DNA of 64,000 nt from Microbacterium sp. Yaish 1 (GCF_002245215.1 NZ_NPMR01000001.1:1054001-1118000); one strand, 5' to 3'. Positions 33,098 to 42,960 are shown, counted from the stretch's first letter. Notes: a model not told the origin generated them from the sequence alone. Numbers and translations: made by a program.

Positions 33098-34765
33098 ATG
33101 CCCCATTCCGCACCCGCGGTCGTCCTCGACCGCATCACCCTCATCCATCCCGACGGCACCCCCGCCGTGCGTGAGATCTCCGGAACCTTCGGCACCGGGC
33201 GTACCGGCCTCGTCGGTCGCAACGGCTCGGGCAAGACCACGCTGCTGCGGCTGATCTCGGGCGAGCTCGCGCCGACCTCCGGCTCGGTCATCACGTCCGG
33301 ACGGGTCGAGCTGCTGCCGCAGCGCCTGACCCTCGACGTCGACCGGCGGGTCGCCGACCTGCTCGGGGTCGCTCCCGTCGTCGACGCCGTACGCGCCGTC
33401 GAGTCGGGCGACGTCGACCCCCGCCACTTCGACACGATCGGCGACGACTGGGATGCCGAGGCCCGAGCGGTCGCCGCGCTCACCGCCGCCGGCCTCCCGC
33501 CGGGAGCGCTCGACCGCCGCGTCGGAGAGCTCTCCGGCGGTGAGGCGGTTCTCGCGGCACTCGTGGGCGTGAGACTGCGCGGAGCCGAGATCGCGCTGCT
33601 CGACGAGCCGACGAACAACCTCGATCGCGACGCCCGCGAGCGGGTCGGCGAGCTCGTGCGCGGGTGGCGAGGTGCGCTCATCGTCGTCAGCCACGACACG
33701 ACGCTGCTCGAGCTCATGGACGACACCGCCGAGCTCTACGGCGGGGCTCTCGACACGTTCGGCGGACCGTACTCGGAATGGCGCGCGTGGCGGGACGCCG
33801 AGCAGGCGGCGGCTCGTCAGGCCGAGACCACCGCGGCCGCAGCCCTCCGGCGTGAGCGGCGAGACCGGGTCGAGACCGAGACGAAGCTCGCCCGGCGGGC
33901 GGCGATGGGGGCCAAAGCGCAGCGTGAGAAGCGCGTGCCCGGGATCATCTCCGGCAACCGGGCATCGGCCGCGCAGGTGTCGGCCGGTCGCGCGCGCGGC
34001 GAGGCGTCCGAGCGGCAAGCGGCCGCTCAGGCGGCGCTCGATGCGGCGGGGCGTCGGGTCCGCGACGACGACACCGTCCGGATCGACCTGCCCGATCCCG
34101 GCGTCGCGGCGGGCCGGCGCATCGCGACGATCGGCGACGGCGAGCGCTCGTGGGTCGTCCAGGGGCCCGAGCGGGTGGCCCTGGTCGGGCCCAACGGTGC
34201 GGGAAAGACGACGCTGCTCGAGGTGTTGGTGCGGTCGGCGGGCATTAACTCCTCAGAATCCGGCGCTGCGGCATCCATTCGTCCCCTCAGCCCGCCGAAC
34301 AGGCCGGAAGTGAGGAGTTACGGCACGGCCGCCGCGCACACCGACCGCGTGGGGTACCTGTCGCAGCGCGTCGACGGGCTGCGGGATGACGCGATGGTGC
34401 TCGAGAGCGTGCGCGAGGCGGCGCCCGGCTCGACCGACGTCGAGCTGCGGAACCGACTCGCGCGATTCCTGCTGCGCGGCGACACCGTGCTGCGCCCGGT
34501 CGCGGCCCTGTCGGGCGGGGAGCGGTTCCGGCTGACCCTCGCCCGCGAGCTGCTCGCGGATCCTCCGCCGCAGCTGCTCGTGCTCGACGAGCCGACGAAC
34601 AACCTCGACCTCGACACGGTCGATCAGCTCGTCGAGGCCCTCGCCGCCTACCGCGGCGCCGTGCTGGTGGTCAGCCACGACGACGGTTTCCTCGCCCGGC
34701 TCGCGCCCTCCCTGACCCTCGAGCTGCGCGACGGCCGGCTGAGCGAGGTGCCGGCCGTGTCCTGA
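33098..34765 (+). CDS. ABC-F family ATPase (ribosome-associated, possible antibiotic resistance)
   Basis: This 555-residue protein has two nucleotide-binding domains and no membrane segments. NBD1 has GRNGSGKTT near residue 41, LSGGEAVLAALVGV and LDEPTNNLD. A basic coiled linker with many Arg/Lys follows. NBD2 has GPNGAGKTT near residue 363, LSGGERFRLTLAREL and LDEPTNNLD. ABC-F proteins act on the ribosome, either in translation or in protection from antibiotics. Residues about 383-408, between Walker A and the GYLSQR Q-loop, are a 25-codon insert encoded by a palindromic element. GAGGAGG precedes the ATG. Confidence 0.92.
   Translation: MPHSAPAVVLDRITLIHPDGTPAVREISGTFGTGRTGLVGRNGSGKTTLLRLISGELAPTSGSVITSGRVELLPQRLTLDVDRRVADLLGVAPVVDAVRAVESGDVDPRHFDTIGDDWDAEARAVAALTAAGLPPGALDRRVGELSGGEAVLAALVGVRLRGAEIALLDEPTNNLDRDARERVGELVRGWRGALIVVSHDTTLLELMDDTAELYGGALDTFGGPYSEWRAWRDAEQAAARQAETTAAAALRRERRDRVETETKLARRAAMGAKAQREKRVPGIISGNRASAAQVSAGRARGEASERQAAAQAALDAAGRRVRDDDTVRIDLPDPGVAAGRRIATIGDGERSWVVQGPERVALVGPNGAGKTTLLEVLVRSAGINSSESGAAASIRPLSPPNRPEVRSYGTAAAHTDRVGYLSQRVDGLRDDAMVLESVREAAPGSTDVELRNRLARFLLRGDTVLRPVAALSGGERFRLTLARELLADPPPQLLVLDEPTNNLDLDTVDQLVEALAAYRGAVLVVSHDDGFLARLAPSLTLELRDGRLSEVPAVS
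34246..34320. repeat. ACTCCTCA-type palindromic element inside the ABC-F gene, copy 2
   Basis: TAACTCCTCA (34246-34255) and TGAGGAGTTA (34311-34320) are perfect complements 75 bp from end to end, exactly 25 codons. The arm matches the intergenic copies (consensus ACTCsyCAgAATC). The TAA in the arm falls out of frame. Confidence 0.85.
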
Positions 34766-34867
34766 GCCGGGGTGCCTGCGGGATGCCGGGTGCTGGGCGG
34801 GGCTGGCACGGCGATGCCGCGGGCGCAAGGCCGCGCCGATGTCGGAGGTCCGCGCGAAGATGAAGGC

Positions 34868-37800
34868 ATGGCCGATGTGCTCGCCCGATTCTCCGCGCCC
34901 ACCGCGGACTGGTTCCGTGGCGCGTTCTCGAAGCCGACCTCGGCGCAGGCCGGCGCGTGGGAGGCCATCTCCGCCGGCAAGCACGCCCTCGTGGTCGCCC
35001 CGACCGGGTCGGGCAAGACGCTCTCGGCGTTCCTGTGGGCGATCGACCGCATCTTCCGCGACAAGGCGACGGCCGGCCCCGTCGACGACAAGCCGGCGAA
35101 ACGCCGGAAAGCGGATGCCGCGCCGGCGGACACCCGGGTGCTCTACATCTCGCCGTTGAAGGCGCTCGGCGTCGACGTCGAGCGCAACCTGCGCTCCCCC
35201 CTCGTCGGCATCGGGCAGTCGGCGCGCCGGCTCGGGCAGTCAGTGCCGGAAGTGACCGTCGGCGTGCGTTCGGGCGACACCTCCTCGGCGGATCGGCGCG
35301 CCCTCGTCGCCCGACCACCCGACATCCTCATCACGACGCCCGAGTCGCTGTATCTCATGCTCACGTCACAGGCGGCCGAGACGCTGCGCGGCGTGCACAC
35401 CGTCATCGTCGACGAGGTGCACGCGGTGGCGGCGACGAAGCGCGGGGCCCACCTGGCCGTCAGCCTCGAGCGCCTCGACGCGCTGCTCGAGAAGCCCGCG
35501 CAGCGTATCGGTCTCTCGGCCACCGTGCGTCCGATCGACGAGGTGGCGCGCTTCCTCGGCGGCGCGGCCCCCGTCGAGATCGTCGCACCGAAGGCGTCGA
35601 AGGCGTTCGACCTCAACGTCGTCGTGCCGATCCCCGACATGCTGCATCCCCCGGCCCCGCCCGGCGCCGAGGATGCGGTCGCCGCCAGCGCTCCGGGCAG
35701 CCGCGACGACGATGACGACGGCGAAGACGACGATGGCGCCTGGTACCGCGCACCGCAGGCGACGGAGGTCACGGGGTCGGTCTGGCCCCACGTCGAGGAG
35801 GCGATCGTGGACCGCATCCTGCAGCACCGCTCGACGATCGTGTTCTCGAACTCGCGCCGGCTCGCCGAGCGTCTGACGGGACGCCTCAACGAGATCTACA
35901 CCGAGCGCCTCGGCGGCGATCTCCCCGAGCCCACGGTCCCTGCGGGCGTCATGGCGCAGGCCGGGGCCTCCGCCGGCGCCGAGCCGGTGCTCGCGAAGGC
36001 GCACCACGGCTCGGTGTCGAAGGAGCAGCGCGCTCAGGTCGAGGACGAGCTGAAGTCGGGCGTGCTCCGCTGCGTCGTGGCGACCTCGAGCCTCGAGCTC
36101 GGCATCGACATGGGTGCGGTCGACCTCGTCATCCAGGTCGAGGCGCCGCCGTCGGCGGCATCCGGACTCCAGCGCGTCGGACGCGCCGGCCACCAGGTCG
36201 GCGAGGTCAGCCGCGCGGCGCTGTTCCCCAAGCACCGCGGCGACGTGCTGCACACCGCGGTCGTGACCGAGCGGATGCTGGCGGGCAAGATCGAGGCGAT
36301 CGCGGTGCCGCAGAACCCCCTCGACATCCTCGCCCAGCAGACCATCGCCGCGTGCGCGACCGGAACGATCGAGGTCGAGGCCTGGTTCGAGACGGTGCGG
36401 CGCAGCGCCCCCTTCCGCACGCTCCCCCGCTCCGCGTACGAGGCGACGCTCGATCTGCTCGCGGGCCGCTTCCCCTCCGACGAGTTCGCCGAGCTGCGCC
36501 CGCGGCTGGTGTGGGACCGCGATCAGGGCACGCTCACGGGGCGACCCGGAGCGCAGCGCATCGCGGTCACGAGCGGCGGCACGATCCCCGACCGCGGCCT
36601 CTTCGGCGTCTTCGTCGCCGGAGAGAGCCGCAACGCCCGCGTCGGCGAGCTCGACGAGGAGATGGTCTACGAGTCGCGCGTCAACGACGTCTTCACGCTC
36701 GGCACGACGAGCTGGCGCATCGTCGAGATCACCCACGACCGGGTGAACGTCGTGCCCGCGTTCGGTCAGCCGGGCAAGCTCCCCTTCTGGCACGGCGACG
36801 GCCTGGGGCGTCCCGCCGAGCTCGGCGAAGCGCTCGGGAAGTTCAGCCGCGAGGTGTCGGCCGCCGGACCCGAGAAGGCGACCGAGCGGCTGCGCGAATC
36901 GGGTCTCGACGACTACGCGATCGAGAACCTCCTGGCCCACCTCGCCGAACAGCGCGAGGCGACCGGCAGTCTGCCCACCGACCGCACCCTCACCGTCGAG
37001 CGATCCCGCGACGAGGTCGGCGACTGGCGCGTCATCCTGCATTCCCCGTACGGCATGCACGTTCATGCTCCGTGGGCACTGGCCGTCAACGCGCGTATCC
37101 GCGAGCGTCTGGGCGTCGAGGGCGCGGCCGTCGCGAGCGACGACGGCATCATCGCGCGGGTACCGGATGCCGCGGCCGAGCCGCCCGGCGCCGACCTCTT
37201 CGTCTTCGACGCCGACGAGCTCGAACAGATCGTCACGGACGAGGTCGGCGGATCGGCGCTGTTCGCCTCGCGCTTCCGCGAGTGCGCGGCGCGGGCCCTG
37301 CTGCTGCCGAGGCTCAACCCCAACAAGCGCGCGCCGCTGTGGCAGCAGCGGCAGCGGTCGGCGCAGCTGCTCGAGGTCGCGCGGCGGCATCCGTCGTTCC
37401 CGATCATCCTCGAGACGCTCCGCGAAGTGCTGCAGGACGTCTACGACCTGCCGGCGCTCCTCCGCATCACCCGCAGCATCGCCGACCGCCGCATCCGTCT
37501 GGTCGAGACGACGACGTCGCAGCCGTCCCCTTACGCCCGCGACCTGCTGTTCGGCTACGTCGGCGCGTTCATGTACGAGGGCGATTCGCCGCTCGCCGAA
37601 CGCCGCGCCGCGGCCCTGTCCGTCGATCCGGCCCTGCTGTCCGAGCTGCTGGGCAAAGTCGAGATGCGCGAGCTGCTCGACCCCGAGGTGATCGCGCAGT
37701 TCGAGCGCGAGGCGCAGCGCCTCGACCCCGGCCGACGCGCGCGCGGGGTAGAAGGCGTCGCGGACCTGCTCCGCCTGCTCGGGCCGCTCAACGCGGAGGA

Positions 37801-39682
37801 GGTCGCGGCCCGGCTCGAAGAGCGCGCCGGCACGGGTGCACGGGAGGAGATCGGCACAGCGGAGGACGCGAGTGCCGCGCCCGCTCCTCCGGACGGCGAA
37901 TCTCCTCCCGCACACCGCGTCGCCGCGGCCGCCGACCTGCTGCAACAGCTCGTGACCGCCCGCCGCGCGATCCCGGTCACGATCGCGGGCGTGCCGCGGA
38001 CCGCGGCGATCGAGGATGCCGGACGCCTGCGCGACGCGCTGGGTGCGGCTCTTCCCGTGGGGATCCCCACCGCGTTCCTCGAACCGGTCGTCGACCCGCT
38101 CGCCGACCTCGTCGCACGCCACGCCCGCACCCATGGGCCGTTCCGCACCGCGGACGTCGCGACGCGGCTCGGCATCGGTAACGCCGTCGCGCGTCAGACA
38201 CTGCAGCGGCTCGAGTCGCAGGGGCGCATGGCGAGCGGCTACTTCCTGCCCGAGACGTCCGGCAGTGAGGCCGACGACCTCGAATGGTGCGACTCCGAGG
38301 TGCTGCGCCGGCTGCGGATGCGGTCGCTCGCGGCGATCCGGGGCAGCGTCGAGCCCGTGTCGCCCGAGGCGTTCGCGCGGTTCCTGCCCGTGTGGCAGCA
38401 CGTCACCCGACCGCTCGAGGGCGTCGACGGCGTCGCCGCCGTGATCGAGCAGCTCGCCGGTGTGCCGATTCCCGCGAGCGCCTGGGAGTCACTCGTCCTG
38501 CCCTCGCGCGTGCGCGACTACGCGCCCGGGATGCTCGACGAGCTGACCGCGACGGGCGAGGTGGTCTGGTCGGGGCACGGCACCCTGCCCGGGCGCGACG
38601 GCTGGATCGCGCTGCACCCCGCCGATATGGCGCCCCTCACCCTCGCGCTGGCCGACGCCGACTCCGAGGCCGACGAGTCCGCGACCGCGGGCGACCTCGA
38701 CGTCCGCATTCTCGAGGCTCTCGCCGTCGGCGGCGGCTGGTTCGCGGGGCAGCTCGTTGCCGCGATCGGTGCCCCCAACGAGCAGAGCGTGCTCGACGCA
38801 CTCTGGCGTCTCGCGTGGGCCGGCCGGCTGACCAACGACACGTTCACGCCCGTCCGCTCCCTCTTGTCGGGTGGATCTCAGGCTCACCGCAGCGCCCGTC
38901 GCACGCCGCGTTCCCGCCTCTACCGCGGCATGCCGCTGGCTCGACCCAGCACACCCGCCGCGCCACGCCCGTCGACGCTCGGCGGGCGGTGGTCGCTGCT
39001 GCCCGCCGTCGAGCCGGACCCGTCGCTCCGCGTCACGGCCTCGGCGGGGCTTCTGCTCGACCGCTACGGCGTCGTCACCCGGGGCAGCGTTCAGTCCGAG
39101 GGTGTTCCCGGCGGTTTCGCGCAGGTCTATCGCGTTCTCGCGGGCTTCGAAGAGGCGGGCCACTGCCGGCGCGGGTACGTCATCGAGACGCTCGGAGCGG
39201 CGCAGTTCGCGGCGTCCGTCACCGTCGACCGCCTGCGGGAGTTCGCGGCGCTCCCCGATCCGCCGCCCCGCCGCGCGGTGACGCTCGCGGCGACCGACCC
39301 CGCCAATCCGTACGGCGCGGCGCTCGGCTGGCCCGCGCTCGAAGGCGTCTCGCACCGGCCGGGCCGGAAGGCCGGTGGAGTCGTGGTGCTCGTCGACGGG
39401 GCCCTGGTGCTCTATCTCGAGCGGGGCGGGCGCTCGGCGCTCGCCTTCACCGACGACGAGGAGGTGCTCACGGCCGCGGCGGCCGACCTCGTGAGAACGG
39501 CTCAGGCACGCCGCCTCGACACCCTCACCGTCGAGCAGGTCAACGGCGAGTTCGTCTACAACACGCCGACCGGCCGGGCGCTGCGCGCGGGTGGTTTCGT
39601 CGAGTCGTCACGCGGCCTCACGCTGCGTCGGCTGACGGCGGGCTCGCGGGCGGCGATGTCGGGAAGCGGCGAGCGTGCCTGA
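34868..39682 (+). CDS. lhr: Lhr-family ATP-dependent DNA helicase
   Basis: This 1604-residue protein is slightly longer than E. coli Lhr. The N-terminal Lhr core has APTGSGKTLSAFLWAIDR (motif I), ITTPESLYLMLTS, the DEVH box in VIVDEVHAV (about residue 182), LSATVRP, VFSNSRRLAERL and ATSSLELGIDMGAVDLVIQ, with QRVGRAGH as motif VI. A large C-terminal domain follows, as in actinobacterial full-length Lhr. An acidic tract rich in Asp lies near residues 278-290. It unwinds 3'-tailed DNA or RNA:DNA duplexes in repair. Start ATG 34868 is chosen because similarity begins at MADVLARFS. Confidence 0.94.
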   Translation: MADVLARFSAPTADWFRGAFSKPTSAQAGAWEAISAGKHALVVAPTGSGKTLSAFLWAIDRIFRDKATAGPVDDKPAKRRKADAAPADTRVLYISPLKALGVDVERNLRSPLVGIGQSARRLGQSVPEVTVGVRSGDTSSADRRALVARPPDILITTPESLYLMLTSQAAETLRGVHTVIVDEVHAVAATKRGAHLAVSLERLDALLEKPAQRIGLSATVRPIDEVARFLGGAAPVEIVAPKASKAFDLNVVVPIPDMLHPPAPPGAEDAVAASAPGSRDDDDDGEDDDGAWYRAPQATEVTGSVWPHVEEAIVDRILQHRSTIVFSNSRRLAERLTGRLNEIYTERLGGDLPEPTVPAGVMAQAGASAGAEPVLAKAHHGSVSKEQRAQVEDELKSGVLRCVVATSSLELGIDMGAVDLVIQVEAPPSAASGLQRVGRAGHQVGEVSRAALFPKHRGDVLHTAVVTERMLAGKIEAIAVPQNPLDILAQQTIAACATGTIEVEAWFETVRRSAPFRTLPRSAYEATLDLLAGRFPSDEFAELRPRLVWDRDQGTLTGRPGAQRIAVTSGGTIPDRGLFGVFVAGESRNARVGELDEEMVYESRVNDVFTLGTTSWRIVEITHDRVNVVPAFGQPGKLPFWHGDGLGRPAELGEALGKFSREVSAAGPEKATERLRESGLDDYAIENLLAHLAEQREATGSLPTDRTLTVERSRDEVGDWRVILHSPYGMHVHAPWALAVNARIRERLGVEGAAVASDDGIIARVPDAAAEPPGADLFVFDADELEQIVTDEVGGSALFASRFRECAARALLLPRLNPNKRAPLWQQRQRSAQLLEVARRHPSFPIILETLREVLQDVYDLPALLRITRSIADRRIRLVETTTSQPSPYARDLLFGYVGAFMYEGDSPLAERRAAALSVDPALLSELLGKVEMRELLDPEVIAQFEREAQRLDPGRRARGVEGVADLLRLLGPLNAEEVAARLEERAGTGAREEIGTAEDASAAPAPPDGESPPAHRVAAAADLLQQLVTARRAIPVTIAGVPRTAAIEDAGRLRDALGAALPVGIPTAFLEPVVDPLADLVARHARTHGPFRTADVATRLGIGNAVARQTLQRLESQGRMASGYFLPETSGSEADDLEWCDSEVLRRLRMRSLAAIRGSVEPVSPEAFARFLPVWQHVTRPLEGVDGVAAVIEQLAGVPIPASAWESLVLPSRVRDYAPGMLDELTATGEVVWSGHGTLPGRDGWIALHPADMAPLTLALADADSEADESATAGDLDVRILEALAVGGGWFAGQLVAAIGAPNEQSVLDALWRLAWAGRLTNDTFTPVRSLLSGGSQAHRSARRTPRSRLYRGMPLARPSTPAAPRPSTLGGRWSLLPAVEPDPSLRVTASAGLLLDRYGVVTRGSVQSEGVPGGFAQVYRVLAGFEEAGHCRRGYVIETLGAAQFAASVTVDRLREFAALPDPPPRRAVTLAATDPANPYGAALGWPALEGVSHRPGRKAGGVVVLVDGALVLYLERGGRSALAFTDDEEVLTAAAADLVRTAQARRLDTLTVEQVNGEFVYNTPTGRALRAGGFVESSRGLTLRRLTAGSRAAMSGSGERA

Positions 39683-40448
39683 GGGCGACACGGTCTTCCG
39701 CGCCGCACGGAAGCTCGGCGAGGCGCTCGTCGGGCAGGAGGTCACGCGGTTCGACATCCGGGTTCCCGGCAGCGCGACGGCGGATCTGCGCGGCGAGACC
39801 GTGTCGTCGTCGATAGCCCGCGGCAAGCATCTGCTGCTTCGCCTGGGGTCGTACAGCCTGCACTCGCACCTCAAGATGGAGGGCCGCTGGCACGTCTACC
39901 GGCACGGTGAGCGCTGGCGAGCGCCCGCCTTCCAGGCCCGCGCGATCGTCGGAACGCGCGATCGGGATGCCGTCGGCTTCGAGCTCGCGATGGTCGAAGT
40001 CCTCCCCACCGCCGAGGAGGACCGTCTCGTCGGCCACCTCGGGCCCGACCTGCTCGGCCCCGACTGGGATCTGGCCGAAGCGGCGCGCCGCGTGGGCGCG
40101 GACGAGCGCGCCGCCCACGTCGCCCTGCTCGACCAGCGGAACGTCGCCGGCTTCGGCAACGTCTACGCGAACGAGCTGCTCTTCGTGCGCGGCATCCTGC
40201 CCACGACCCCCGCCACCGAGATCGACGCCGCCTCGGTGCTCGAGACCGGCTACCGGATGATCCACGCGAATCGCGATCGCGCGGCGCGCACCTTCACCGG
40301 CAACGACCGGCCGGGGCAGCGGATGTGGGTCTACGGCCGCGAGAACAAGCCGTGCCGCCGGTGCGGGACGCTGATCCGCGCCGGCGAGATCGGGGCGCTG
40401 CCCACGAGCGAGCGCAACATCTTCTGGTGCCCGCGCTGCCAGACCTGA
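39675..40448 (+). CDS. Fpg/Nei family DNA glycosylase-AP lyase (Nei2-like)
   Basis: This 257-residue protein starts at GTG 39675 and reads (M)PEGDTVFRAARKLGEAL, with catalytic Pro2 and Glu3. The H2TH domain (LLDQRNVAGFGNVYANELLF) and C-terminal zinc finger (CRRCGTLIRAGEIG, FWCPRCQ) are complete. It removes oxidised bases and nicks the DNA. It overlaps lhr by 8 nt. Linked lhr and nei2 genes are known from mycobacteria, supporting a shared repair pathway. Confidence 0.94.
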   Translation: MPEGDTVFRAARKLGEALVGQEVTRFDIRVPGSATADLRGETVSSSIARGKHLLLRLGSYSLHSHLKMEGRWHVYRHGERWRAPAFQARAIVGTRDRDAVGFELAMVEVLPTAEEDRLVGHLGPDLLGPDWDLAEAARRVGADERAAHVALLDQRNVAGFGNVYANELLFVRGILPTTPATEIDAASVLETGYRMIHANRDRAARTFTGNDRPGQRMWVYGRENKPCRRCGTLIRAGEIGALPTSERNIFWCPRCQT

Positions 40449-40472
40449 CGCGCTGCCCGAGCTGAAGCGCGC

Positions 40473-41120
40473 TCAGCGGCCGATGTACCGACCGGGGCGG
40501 TGGTTCAGCACGAGCACGACGCTCAGCACGACCGCGCCGGCGGCGCTGAGCAGCACGGCGGGCCACGGCAGCACCAGGAGCGCGGACGCGATGATCACGA
40601 CGTCGAAGATCATCTGGGTCCATCCGGCGCTGAAGCCCATGCGCTCCTGCAGCACGAGGGCGATGATGTTGACCCCGCCGAGGCTCGAACGATGGCGGAA
40701 CAGGATGAGCAGCCCGACGCCGGCGAGCAGGTTGCCGCCGAGCGTGCCGTAGATGGGTTCGATGCTGGCGAACTGCAGCAGGTGCTGGTGGACGAAGGTG
40801 AACGCCGACACCAGGCCGATCGACACGAAGGTGCGGATCGTGAACGACAGCCCCTTCTTCCACAGCGCCAGCGCAGCGAACGGCGCGTTCACGACCGCGA
40901 ACAGCACGGGGAACGACCATCCCGTCGCGTACCCGAGGAGCAGCGCGAGGCCGGCGGTGCCGCCGGTGACCGAGCCGGACGACTGCAGCAGGTACAGCCC
41001 GAGGGATGCCACGAACGTGCCGGTCACGATCCCGAGCAGATCCTCCGCGCGGGTGTGGCGCGTCAGCGCGGCCTCGAAGACGAGCGAGGGTCCGGTCGAC
41101 GGTGCACGAGAAGGCTCCAC
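40473..41120 (-). CDS. YitT family membrane protein
   Basis: This 215-residue protein has five or six membrane segments with the YitT landmarks GTFVASLGLYLLQSSGSVTGGTAGLALLL, and LGGNLLAGVGLLILFRHRSSLGGVNI. The C-terminal DUF2179 domain of longer members is absent. Start GTG 41120 follows GAGG at 8-nt spacing. Function is unknown; a transport role is usually assumed. It converges on the glycosylase gene. Confidence 0.85.
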   Translation of the reverse strand: MEPSRAPSTGPSLVFEAALTRHTRAEDLLGIVTGTFVASLGLYLLQSSGSVTGGTAGLALLLGYATGWSFPVLFAVVNAPFAALALWKKGLSFTIRTFVSIGLVSAFTFVHQHLLQFASIEPIYGTLGGNLLAGVGLLILFRHRSSLGGVNIIALVLQERMGFSAGWTQMIFDVVIIASALLVLPWPAVLLSAAGAVVLSVVLVLNHRPGRYIGR

Positions 41121-41352
41121 CCGCCCATCCTCGCAAACGGGGCCGCCTGCGGGGGTCACCGCGGCGAGAGCCGGGCATGTTATCGCGCCGAGGTCACCTC
41201 GCACACCCCTTCGACCTCGGCAGCCGGACACCGCACGCTTGTTCCAGCAAACCGGTCGACCCGCCGCTCCGAATGATTCTCGGGAATGAAAACGCGGATC
41301 GCGGGGTTGTTTCCAGTACTCAGTACCGGAACCGGAACTGTCGGAGGGGATC
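41121..41352. other. 232-bp intergenic region between YitT and the hexapeptide protein
   Basis: No gene is seen. The region includes a small symmetric stretch AGTACTCAGTAC just before the downstream ribosome-binding site, with unknown meaning. Confidence 0.4.
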
Positions 41353-41760
41353 GTGGGCAAGAACTACATCGACATCGAGAACGACCGCGGAGAGACGCTG
41401 CGTTACCGCAAGCACGCGAACGGTCGGGGCTTGATCGCGAACGGGGCCAAGGTGCACCCGACAGCGCTCGTCGAAGCAGGCGCCTACGTCGAACCCGGAG
41501 TCCAGGTCGCGGCGGGCGTTCACATCGGCCGGGGCGTGTGGATCGAGCGCGAAGCCGTCATCGGCCCGAACGTCGAGATCGCGCCGCACGCGCACGTCGG
41601 CTCCGGCGCCGCCATCGGTCCGCGGGCGAAGATCGGCATCCGTGCCTTCATCGGAGCGCACGCGCACGTCGCCGGTGGCTCGCTCATCGGCGACGACGAG
41701 AACATCGCCGACGGCGAGCACGTGGCCACCGACCAGCGCGGGCTCCGTCTGGCCGCGTGA
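41353..41760 (+). CDS. Short left-handed beta-helix (hexapeptide repeat) protein
   Basis: This 135-residue protein begins GTG 41353 with GGAGGGG ahead. Residues 30-115 consist of about 14 hexapeptide units of the [LIV]-G-x-x-x-x type (VHPTALVEAGAYVEPGVQVA, AVIGPNVEIAPHAHVG). This gives a small left-handed beta-helix. Most such proteins are acyltransferases or trimeric carbonic-anhydrase-like enzymes, but this one is short and lacks a recognisable acceptor domain. Its first 25 residues are a polar cap. Catalytic activity is uncertain. Confidence 0.75.
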   Translation: MGKNYIDIENDRGETLRYRKHANGRGLIANGAKVHPTALVEAGAYVEPGVQVAAGVHIGRGVWIEREAVIGPNVEIAPHAHVGSGAAIGPRAKIGIRAFIGAHAHVAGGSLIGDDENIADGEHVATDQRGLRLAA

Positions 41761-41853
41761 CCGACCAGCGGTAGGCGCCGCACCGTCGACGATCGTCGGG
41801 CCCCGCAGCGCGCGGGCCCGACGATCGCGTCTGCCCCGGGATACGCTTCAGAC

Positions 41854-42615
41854 ATGACACCCGGACGCTCCTCGGGCCGCCCCGCGCGTAGCGGCGGCCG
41901 AGGCGGCGGTGCCCCCGGGCGCCGCGGCGGCCCGGCATCCGGGCAGCGACCCGTCGCACGCAAGGCGGACCGCACCTCGGCAAGCCGGCGCGAGACGGAT
42001 GCCGCTGCGCCGGACCTCAGCGCGCTCGGCGCCTTCCGTCTCGGCGCCGCACCCGGCGCCACGCCCGGCAAGTGGATCGACGTGTGGAAGCAGCGGATGC
42101 CGGGCAACCCGCTCGACCTCGTCACCGTCGGATTCGGCGATCAGGCCGCGGCCCTCGCGGGCGGCGACGTCGACGCGGCGCTCGTGCGGCTGCCGATCGA
42201 CCGCTCCGGGTTGAGCATCATCCCGCTCTACGACGAGATCACGGTCGCCGTGTGCAGCGTCGACTCCACGCTCACCGCCGCCGACGAGCTGATCCTCGCC
42301 GATCTCGCGGGAGAGGTCGTGATGGTGCCCGGCGACGACGCGCTGGGCCTCGCGGTGCCGGGCGCCGTCGCTCCGGCCTTCGCCCGGCTGGCGACGACCG
42401 AGGATGCGGTCGCGACGGCGGCGACGGGTGCCGGCATCGTGCTCGTGCCCATGTCGCTCGCGCGGCTGCACCATCGCAAGGATGCGACCTACCGCCCCGT
42501 GGTCGATGCTCCCACCTCGACCGTCGCGCTCGCCTGGCGGGCCGAGGCCACTACCCCGCTCGTCGAGACGTTCATCGGCATCGTCCGAGGCCGCACCGCG
42601 AACTCGTCGCGCTGA
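41854..42615 (+). CDS. LysR-type substrate-binding domain without a DNA-binding domain
   Basis: In this 253-residue protein, residues 1-50 are Arg/Gly/Pro/Ala-rich and disordered. From about residue 60 the protein follows a LysR effector-binding domain (FRLGAAPGATPGKWIDVWK, AALAGGDVDAALVRLP, LIPLYDE-like IIPLYDEITVAVC, TAATGAGIVLVPMSLARL). The winged HTH expected at the N-terminus of LysR regulators is absent. It may sense a ligand through protein contacts, or the basic tail may bind nucleic acid (inference). Start ATG 41854. Confidence 0.75.
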   Translation: MTPGRSSGRPARSGGRGGGAPGRRGGPASGQRPVARKADRTSASRRETDAAAPDLSALGAFRLGAAPGATPGKWIDVWKQRMPGNPLDLVTVGFGDQAAALAGGDVDAALVRLPIDRSGLSIIPLYDEITVAVCSVDSTLTAADELILADLAGEVVMVPGDDALGLAVPGAVAPAFARLATTEDAVATAATGAGIVLVPMSLARLHHRKDATYRPVVDAPTSTVALAWRAEATTPLVETFIGIVRGRTANSSR

Positions 42616-42660
42616 CGCGCGCCACGCGCCCGCGCGCCGCGCCGCCTCGCGCGCCGCGGA

Positions 42661-42960
42661 TCACGCCCCGTGCAGCCGCCGCGCACCGTCGGGGATCGCT
42701 CCGGGCACGGGCGTGCGCGACAGGAGGGCGGCGGCGTCGATCGGATCGTCCGTGGCGGCGGCATCCGGATCCGTCTCGAGGTCGACGACCACGGGAACCG
42801 GCAGGCGCATCGCCGCGCGAGCGTCCCGCGCCCGCGCCTGCACCCCGACCGCGTCGGCCGGCCGGCGCACCCGCCAGCCCCGGGCCGCGGCGACGGCGTC
42901 GAGCCGGCCGAGCGTCGCGAGGAGTTCGGCGGGGTCGGTGATGATCACGCGGGCGGTCAT
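42661..42960 (-). CDS. Small hypothetical protein
   Basis: This 99-residue soluble protein begins MTARVIITDPAELLATLGRLDAVAAARGW. It shows an alternating strand/helix pattern and an acidic middle (DLETDPDAAATDDP). No family is recognised. It is convergent with the LysR-domain gene. Confidence 0.55.
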   Translation of the reverse strand: MTARVIITDPAELLATLGRLDAVAAARGWRVRRPADAVGVQARARDARAAMRLPVPVVVDLETDPDAAATDDPIDAAALLSRTPVPGAIPDGARRLHGA

